Assembly: GCA_002715465.1 (NCBI GenBank)
Contig: PAYY01000011.1
Coordinates: 49,735 to 91,579 of the forward strand
Origin: Fidelibacterota bacterium
Lineage (GTDB): Bacteria > Marinisomatota > Marinisomatia > Marinisomatales > S15-B10
Reading direction: 5' to 3'
DNA length: 41,845 bases
The notes under the pieces were generated by a model. That model saw nothing but the letters and a program-made list of their open reading frames with translations, was not told the DNA's origin and did no database searches. The translations under genes and the position numbers were made by a program. This document shows positions 36,020 to 41,845 of this stretch, in pieces (the first letter of the stretch is position 1; every line of letters begins with the position of its first letter).

Positions 36020-38434
36020 ATGTTGAATAATTACGATCATAAAGTTATTGACAAAAAATGGCAAAACTATTGGCATGAAAAAAATATTTTTCATGTTAAG
36101 GAGGATGAAAAAAAAGAAAAGTATTATGTTTTAGATATGTTTCCTTATCCTTCTGGGCAGGGTTTACATGTTGGACATCCACTTGGGTATACAGCAACAG
36201 ATGTTGTAGCTCGGTTTAAAAGAATGAGAGGTTATAATGTTCTTCATCCAATGGGTTGGGATGCATTTGGCCTGCCAGCCGAGCAATATGCTATTGAGAC
36301 AGGAACTCATCCTGTTGACACAACAGAAAAAAATATCGAAAATTTTCGTCGACAAATCAAAAATATTGGTCTCTCTTATGACTGGGATAGAGAAGTCAAT
36401 ACTACAGATCCTAATTACTATAAATGGACTCAATGGATTTTTTTAAAACTATTTAACAAAGGTTTAGCATATGAGGCTGAAGTCCCAGTTAACTGGTGTC
36501 CAGCTCTTGGAACTGTTTTAGCTAATGAAGAAGTTATTGAAGGGAAATCTGAAAGAGGTGATCATCCAGTATTTAGAGTGCCAATGAAGCAATGGATGCT
36601 AAAAATTTCTCATTACTCTGATAGTCTTCTTGCTGGCTTGGATGATTTGGATTGGCCTGAAGGTATTAAGGAGCTTCAGCGTAATTGGATTGGCCGGTCA
36701 AAAGGAGCTGAAGTTGATTTTGAAATACCTAGTTTAAGTGAAAAGCTAAAAGTTTTTACCACTAGGCCAGATACCCTTTTTGGGGCAACTTATATGGTTA
36801 TTGCACCTGAACATCCTTTTGTAGAATTACTTTCTATTTCAGACAAAAAGAAAGAGGTAAAAGAATACATTGAAAAATGTTCACGTAAATCAGATTTAGC
36901 TAGAACAGAGTTAGAAAAAGAAAAAACGGGGGTTTTTCTTGGTTCATATGCTATAAATCCAGTTAATGATGAAAAAATTCCTATTTGGATTTCTGAGTAC
37001 GTTTTAATGTCATATGGAACTGGTGCAATTATGGCTGTTCCAGCCCAAGATCAGAGGGACTGGGATTTTGCAAAGAAATTTGATTTGCCAATTGTAAGAA
37101 CTGTGAAAACTCCAGAAAGATTTAATGGGGAAGCATATACAGGTGATGGAGAAGTAATAAATAGTGATTTTTTGAATGATCTTAATGTAAAAGATGCAAA
37201 GAAAAAAATGATCGAATGGTTAGTTGATTCAGGTAAGGGAAAAGAAACTATTCAGTATAAACTTAGAGATTGGCTTTTTTCTAGACAAAGATATTGGGGA
37301 GAACCTATTCCAATAATACATACAGAGGATGGTGTAGAGGCTGTTCCTTATGAAGACCTTCCTTTACAATTGCCACAATTAGAGGATTATAGACCCTCCA
37401 AATCTGGCGAACCTCCTTTGGGAAATGCAAAAGATTGGTTAACTGTTTATTTTAATGGTAAAAAAGGATTAAGAGAAAAAAATACAATGCCACAATGGGC
37501 TGGTTCATGTTGGTATTTTTTAAGATTTATTGATGCAAACAATAATACTGAGCCATGGAGTCTAGAAAAGGAAAAGTATTGGATGCCAGTAGATTTATAT
37601 ATAGGTGGACAAGAGCATGCAGTTTTGCATTTATTATATGCTAGGTTTTGGCATCATGTTCTACATGATCTTGGCTATGTCTCTACAAGAGAGCCCTTTA
37701 AAAAATTAGTTAATCAGGGAATGATCCTTGGGGAAGATGGTACTAAAATGAGTAAATCTAAAGGTAATGTTATCAATCCCGATGAAATTATTGAACAATA
37801 TGGAGCCGATTCTCTAAGGCTTTTTTATATGTTTTTGGGCCCTCTTGAAAAAGCTAAGCCCTGGAGTACATCTGGTATTCAAGGAAGTCATCGTTTTTTA
37901 AAACGAACATGGAATTTAATTGTAGATGAAGAGGGTCAATTATCAAATAAAATAATTGAAAAGGAAAGTAATGGAAAACTTGCAAGGCTTTTGCATCAAA
38001 CTATCCGTAAGGTCACAGAAGATATTGAGACTCTAAGGTTTAATACTGCCATTTCCCAGCTGATGATTTTATTTAATGATTTGAAAGAAAGAGATTCTAT
38101 TCCACGTTCAGTCATTGAAATATTTGTATTGCTTCTGAGTCCATTTACGCCACACCTTTGTGAAGAATTATGGGAAAAACTTGGCTATTCTGGAGGGATT
38201 TCTTATAAAAATTGGCCTAACTATAGTGAAGAATTAGCCAAGGATGATCTTATTCAGATTGCAGTACAAATTAATGGAAAAAAAAGAGCAGAAATTGAGG
38301 TAAATACTGGAATAGATAAAGATGCAGCATTGGATTTAGCTAAAAAAAACAATAACGTATCTAGATATTTGAAGAATAAAGTAATTAAAAAGACAGTCTT
38401 AGTTAAAGATAGGTTGCTCAGTATTGTTATATAA
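36020..38434 (+). CDS. leuS: Leucyl-tRNA synthetase
   Basis: 804 residues, complete and of normal bacterial length. HIGH-type motif [16 protein letters not shown] (about 42-57) and the KMSKS loop [18 protein letters not shown] (about residues 571-588) frame the class I catalytic domain. The CP1 editing domain has the Thr-rich [15 protein letters not shown] and [19 protein letters not shown] with the conserved editing Asp. The tRNA-binding helical domain and a short C-terminal domain follow. It charges tRNA-Leu and is an essential housekeeping gene. It is 79 bases after the YqaA gene. There is no upstream T-box. Confidence 0.98.
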   Translation: MLNNYDHKVIDKKWQNYWHEKNIFHVKEDEKKEKYYVLDMFPYPSGQGLHVGHPLGYTATDVVARFKRMRGYNVLHPMGWDAFGLPAEQYAIETGTHPVDTTEKNIENFRRQIKNIGLSYDWDREVNTTDPNYYKWTQWIFLKLFNKGLAYEAEVPVNWCPALGTVLANEEVIEGKSERGDHPVFRVPMKQWMLKISHYSDSLLAGLDDLDWPEGIKELQRNWIGRSKGAEVDFEIPSLSEKLKVFTTRPDTLFGATYMVIAPEHPFVELLSISDKKKEVKEYIEKCSRKSDLARTELEKEKTGVFLGSYAINPVNDEKIPIWISEYVLMSYGTGAIMAVPAQDQRDWDFAKKFDLPIVRTVKTPERFNGEAYTGDGEVINSDFLNDLNVKDAKKKMIEWLVDSGKGKETIQYKLRDWLFSRQRYWGEPIPIIHTEDGVEAVPYEDLPLQLPQLEDYRPSKSGEPPLGNAKDWLTVYFNGKKGLREKNTMPQWAGSCWYFLRFIDANNNTEPWSLEKEKYWMPVDLYIGGQEHAVLHLLYARFWHHVLHDLGYVSTREPFKKLVNQGMILGEDGTKMSKSKGNVINPDEIIEQYGADSLRLFYMFLGPLEKAKPWSTSGIQGSHRFLKRTWNLIVDEEGQLSNKIIEKESNGKLARLLHQTIRKVTEDIETLRFNTAISQLMILFNDLKERDSIPRSVIEIFVLLLSPFTPHLCEELWEKLGYSGGISYKNWPNYSEELAKDDLIQIAVQINGKKRAEIEVNTGIDKDAALDLAKKNNNVSRYLKNKVIKKTVLVKDRLLSIVI

Positions 38435-38466
38435 TTTTCTGTAATTACTTAGAAAAAACATTTTAA

Positions 38467-38510
38467 TGTGATTCTTATCACAACCTATAAAATTGAAAAT
38501 CAATTATCTT
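38467..38510 (+). promoter_or_regulatory. CRP-type operator and probable promoter for the large LamG protein
   Basis: TGTGATTCTTATCACA at 38467-38482 is a second perfect TGTGA-N6-TCACA palindrome. A -10-like TATCTT lies at 38505-38510, 30.5 bases from the palindrome centre to the hexamer start, against 29.5 at the 7118 site. A start point near 38517 would put the operator near -42, again class II geometry. The ATG is at 38577 with AAGGGGA upstream. Confidence 0.55.
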
Positions 38511-38532
38511 TGTTTAATATGCTGAAGGTTTT

Positions 38533-38580
38533 ATGTTCACTAAAGATTTTAATGGATACTTAAGAAGGGGAATTTTATGA
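38533..38580 (+). CDS. Possible 15-codon leader ORF overlapping the next start (ATGA)
   Basis: ATG 38533 opens a short frame encoding MFTKDFNGYLRRGIL. It ends in TGA 38578-38580, overlapping the ATG of the large secreted protein by the ATGA arrangement. A GAAGG sequence precedes it. It could serve translational coupling, or be chance. Confidence 0.25.
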   Translation: MFTKDFNGYLRRGIL

Positions 38581-41500
38581 AACGTTTGTCTTTTTTAATA
38601 ATCAGTGCCGTGTTCTTAGTAGCATCTGATAGATCTCCAAAAATTACAAAATTTTCAGACCTAACTATCTCTCAAAAGAAAAATGTAGCCTTGCGAATAG
38701 AAAAGCATAAAAAGCTAAAAGGTTTGAGGAATACAGCTAAAAGAGAAAACCTGAGTAAGCTTTCACCAAAAAAATACAATCAGTTACGAAACGAATTCAG
38801 ATTTGGGGATAGAATAAAGAACGATTCCTATAGTTCAATTTTAAAAAGTATTCCATCTGGAAATGACAAAAAACAAGAAATCAATTCTTTATCAGTCAGC
38901 GATCAAGACTTTTTTGGGGTATGGGAACAAAATGATATAAGTGAAGGAATTTTCATAGAATTATCTTCCTCCATTACAATTCCAAATCTTGATCAAGTTG
39001 TTGGTAAAGACGCTGCATCTGGAGGAGTAGATGTCTTTGGTGATGCTAGTGAAGGAGAAGAACTAATATATCTATATTCACCTAGCTATACATTTGGTGG
39101 ACAGTTCGTTCTTTCCAACGAACCATGGTTCGATGCAATTGAAGAAGGAGATATTGTATATGATCTCGCATTCTATTATGGAGACGAATCAATTGATTCA
39201 TGGGAGTCTTATATAGATTATATGAAAAATGCAAATCTTAAATATCCTACATCAGGAAGTATTTCTTATTATGAATGGGGTGGTGAGGGAATAAATATTT
39301 GGGCTCCCATAGGAGGTGGTTATGTTCCTGAAGGTTCTTTGGAATTTTACTCTGGAATACTATCAATAGCTTTTGATGGAAATGGTGGCTTTACATCTAT
39401 TAACACCTTAGACCCAGACGAACCTGATACAGACACCTATACAGTTGCTGATGATGGTTCAATAACATTTGGTGGTGATGAAGATCCTATAGCTATGCTT
39501 ACTCCAGATGCTTCTGTAATGGGCTTTCTCCAAGGAGATGACCAGTCTGGTACTATAGGGATTGGTTTTCAGTTGCCTTTTTCTGTTGATGAAGGATCTA
39601 TCGAGGGAAATTATTTTGGCGTGGCCTTGTTTATGGATGAAATAGAGATTCTTGGTAATGATTATGAATTTCCTAGAATTCAAACATATTCTGCTAACTA
39701 TGATGGTTCTGGTAATTATTCAATTACTCCAATTGCTGGTTTCGAGTCCGATGAAACAACTACTGGAACTTATTCTGTTGATGAAAATGGATTGATTGTA
39801 GCTGATGATGGTGAGGGCCCAATTGGCCTTATTTCATCAGATTCCCTATATGGAGTTTTCGCCCAATATTTAGAAGATGATGATGCACCTATTGTAGGCT
39901 TACACGTAAAAGAAAGCTCCGACAAGAGTGCTTCAAGCTTAGATGGTACTTTTGCATGGACTCAATTTGGTGTGGAAGCGAGAGTAGGATTAGAAATTGA
40001 AATTAATTCTGGTTTCTACAATGGAATAATTACTTTTGATGGAGCCGGGAATTATGAGGTCATTGATGATGAAACGAATTCAGGTCAATATGATGTTACT
40101 TCTACTGGAGTCTTAATAATTGATGAAGAAGAAGTTGGATTCGTTGGTGGAAAAAACGATTTAATAATTTTTGGAAATGTTTTTCAAGATGGTTTGGATC
40201 TAGAAGGGGTTATGGGTATAGCAATTAAACAATCTTCTGGATTGTCAAATGCTTCTTTAGCCGGTAATTATGGAGCCGCATTTGCTGGCTTTTTTTCTGA
40301 ATCTGATTTTGAGGAGATCTATGTAGAAGATCATGTAACCCTTGATTTCTTGGGAAACAACGATTCTATCGTTAATGCTTCCATAGGTAGGGTATATATA
40401 GATCCTGAATATGGCGATACAGTCGGAGTTGATTTACGTTTACCTCCAATTATGGGTGTTGACATTTCTGAGCTTGAAGTAAATGCTTATTATTATGATG
40501 ATGAAGAAGATTATGAGGAGGAGTTCAATTGGGTTTTTGATGGAAATATTGTTTATGAGAAAGAAACTTTACCATCAGGTGAAGAGATAGAATTACCATC
40601 CATATATAGTGACTGGGAAGAGGATGAGGATGATATAGAAGAACGATCTCTAGAGTTTCATGGAAGTAATTTGGGTAAAGAAATTATTTCTTACTATTAT
40701 TCATGGGTAGATGATGAAGGCAATACTATTGATGAGGAATGGGTAGATACTACAAAATTTGCTTGGCAAGCTGATGATAAAACTTTAACAGTCCTTATGC
40801 CTAGTTATGAATGGGATGATGAAACAGGTGATGGATTTGATTCATATGAAAAAATGACCATTCCATATGAAATTGATGGAACTTCCATGACCTTAGGTGG
40901 AGATTTTCTTCCTTGTGATAATTGGGGAGAAAATGAATGGTATGAAAATTGGGAGCAATGTATCCAAAATGAATACCCAATTTTATCAGTTGCTCTAGGT
41001 CTTATTGGCGAAGGTGTTGAAGATTTTTATGGTGTAAATGAAGAATACTTTACTTATTCAGGTGTTATACCGCCTAAAAAGACGAAAGCGTCAACTTTAC
41101 CACTAGAAATTAAATTGCCTGAAATAATGGATGAGGTAGTGATTAGTGGAAATCGCTTATATGGAATGGATTATGATTGGGTTAATAGTACAGATGATCC
41201 AGGCAATGCTATTTTAAAGATTTTTGATATAACTAATCCTGAACAGCCTAAGGAATTAGATTCCTATAATACAGGAATTCCATTATATAATCGTCCAGAC
41301 ATTATAGTAAAGGATAATGTACTTATAACGAATGAAATGGATGGGCCTAATTTCTATAGTGTTTCTAAAGATAAAATATCACCGGCTACAAAAGGTGAAG
41401 CCTTGACTTTTGACGGGAATGACGATTATGTGAATATGGGAACTGTTGCAACAAACTTTAATGAGGCTGATTTTTCCATTCAAGTATGGGTTAATACCAA

Positions 41501-41845
41501 AACATTACGTGGAGAAGGTTTGGTTGTAAAGAGCGATGGAGATGAAAGTTGGGAATCTGGAGAAAAAGCTCTTTATATTGATGATGATGGCTTTCCTTGG
41601 TTTGTCGGTTATAGCAATGAATATATATTTGGGTCAATGAAAGTAAATGATGGAAAGTGGCATCATATTGTTGTTACTTGGGATTATACCTCAGGTGCAG
41701 CTGGCACAGCAAATATGTATGTTGATGGCACTGCATCTGGATTAACGCATACATATGCCGCTGCTACAGCAGATATTGCTGGTCATAATATTTATGTAGG
41801 GGCACCTAATTATGAATCGGCTGAAGCACCTAATTATTTTACTGG
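38577..41845 (+). CDS. Large acidic secreted repeat protein with LVIVD-like and LamG domains (3' end beyond window)
   Basis: An open frame of 1089 codons with no stop before the window edge. Signal peptide MKRLSFLIISAVFLVAS is followed by a basic helical stretch (about 25-75), then a strongly Asp/Glu-rich protein. Three tandem units of about 95 residues (about 255-355, 368-465, 481-571) share 'F/Y-D-G-x-G-x-Y', 'G-x-Y-x-V', an 'I-x-x-D-D/G' turn and end in 'S-L-x-G-x-Y/F'. Residues about 850-930 contain VVISGNRLYGMDYD and LKIFDITNPEQPKEL, LVIVD-like. From about 938 (ALTFDGNDDYVNMG, WHHIVVTWDY, ANMYVDG) a LamG/concanavalin-like domain begins. It looks like a surface adhesin or glycan-binding protein. 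The C-terminus, where a sorting domain would be, is not visible. Confidence 0.85.
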   Translation, partial: MKRLSFLIISAVFLVASDRSPKITKFSDLTISQKKNVALRIEKHKKLKGLRNTAKRENLSKLSPKKYNQLRNEFRFGDRIKNDSYSSILKSIPSGNDKKQEINSLSVSDQDFFGVWEQNDISEGIFIELSSSITIPNLDQVVGKDAASGGVDVFGDASEGEELIYLYSPSYTFGGQFVLSNEPWFDAIEEGDIVYDLAFYYGDESIDSWESYIDYMKNANLKYPTSGSISYYEWGGEGINIWAPIGGGYVPEGSLEFYSGILSIAFDGNGGFTSINTLDPDEPDTDTYTVADDGSITFGGDEDPIAMLTPDASVMGFLQGDDQSGTIGIGFQLPFSVDEGSIEGNYFGVALFMDEIEILGNDYEFPRIQTYSANYDGSGNYSITPIAGFESDETTTGTYSVDENGLIVADDGEGPIGLISSDSLYGVFAQYLEDDDAPIVGLHVKESSDKSASSLDGTFAWTQFGVEARVGLEIEINSGFYNGIITFDGAGNYEVIDDETNSGQYDVTSTGVLIIDEEEVGFVGGKNDLIIFGNVFQDGLDLEGVMGIAIKQSSGLSNASLAGNYGAAFAGFFSESDFEEIYVEDHVTLDFLGNNDSIVNASIGRVYIDPEYGDTVGVDLRLPPIMGVDISELEVNAYYYDDEEDYEEEFNWVFDGNIVYEKETLPSGEEIELPSIYSDWEEDEDDIEERSLEFHGSNLGKEIISYYYSWVDDEGNTIDEEWVDTTKFAWQADDKTLTVLMPSYEWDDETGDGFDSYEKMTIPYEIDGTSMTLGGDFLPCDNWGENEWYENWEQCIQNEYPILSVALGLIGEGVEDFYGVNEEYFTYSGVIPPKKTKASTLPLEIKLPEIMDEVVISGNRLYGMDYDWVNSTDDPGNAILKIFDITNPEQPKELDSYNTGIPLYNRPDIIVKDNVLITNEMDGPNFYSVSKDKISPATKGEALTFDGNDDYVNMGTVATNFNEADFSIQVWVNTKTLRGEGLVVKSDGDESWESGEKALYIDDDGFPWFVGYSNEYIFGSMKVNDGKWHHIVVTWDYTSGAAGTANMYVDGTASGLTHTYAAATADIAGHNIYVGAPNYESAEAPNYFT

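Noticed and set aside
39459..39683. Reverse-strand 74-residue frame
   Set aside because: It is antisense to the continuous open frame of the large LamG protein.

Overview
The window is AT-rich (roughly one third G+C by eye) and gene-dense, and most genes lie on the + strand. It reads like a marine, Gram-negative, FCB-type bacterium. The best guess is Candidatus Marinimicrobia (SAR406/Neomarinimicrobiota) or a close relative. This rests on the protein ending at 13828, which has a C-terminal sorting domain with an NPFNPST-type motif of the kind common in Marinimicrobia and Ignavibacteria. It also fits the many signal-peptide proteins and secreted amidohydrolases. The taxonomic call is inference; there is no rRNA or classic marker apart from leuS.

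Layout. 1-2413: the tail of a probable dihydrodipicolinate-synthase-family gene, an NAD(P)-binding oxidoreductase, a small lipoprotein whose start is broken by an A9 tract, and the tRNA hydroxylase trhO. 2673-8080: an accessory secreted-protein island with three divergent paralogues (2673, 3519, 7258). Each has a signal peptide, a basic linker, a PAN/apple-like Cys segment and a coiled coil, and the second is fused to seven FG-GAP/VCBS repeats. A reverse-strand glycine-rich repeat protein and a YwqK-like lipoprotein lie among them. 8122-13828: a lipoprotein, a secretin with a long C-terminal extension, and a secreted HEFFH metalloprotease with a sorting domain, with no other type II secretion genes nearby. 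14089-17215: a protein of about 21 MORN-like (YwqK) repeats overlapping a TlpA/ResA-like thioredoxin. 17379-20000: a SAM-I riboswitch, then metY and an acetyl-type metA, i.e. SAM-controlled homocysteine synthesis by direct sulfhydrylation. 20045-30832: a scavenging and catabolic stretch (ThuA-like protein, enolase-superfamily dehydratase, TSUP permease, two exported amidohydrolases, PAP2 phosphatase, M1 peptidase), with a collapsed Nramp-type transporter relic at 23801. 31112-38434: exported MsrB, a QueF-like protein without the catalytic Cys, a saccharopine-dehydrogenase-like protein, a CsgG-like lipoprotein, a GT2/YqaA pair and leuS. 38577 to the end: a very large acidic secreted protein with three internal repeats, an LVIVD-like part and a LamG domain, running off the window.

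The most notable points are these. Two perfect TGTGA-N6-TCACA (CRP-type) palindromes lie at matching distances upstream of -10-like elements of two secreted-protein genes (7258 and 38577). The metalloprotease signal peptide has no canonical start codon. The lipoprotein signal peptide is restored by removing one A from an A9 tract. There is also the PAN-like paralogue family, the orphan secretin operon and the Cys-less QueF relative. I see no CRISPR array, insertion sequence, tRNA or rRNA.
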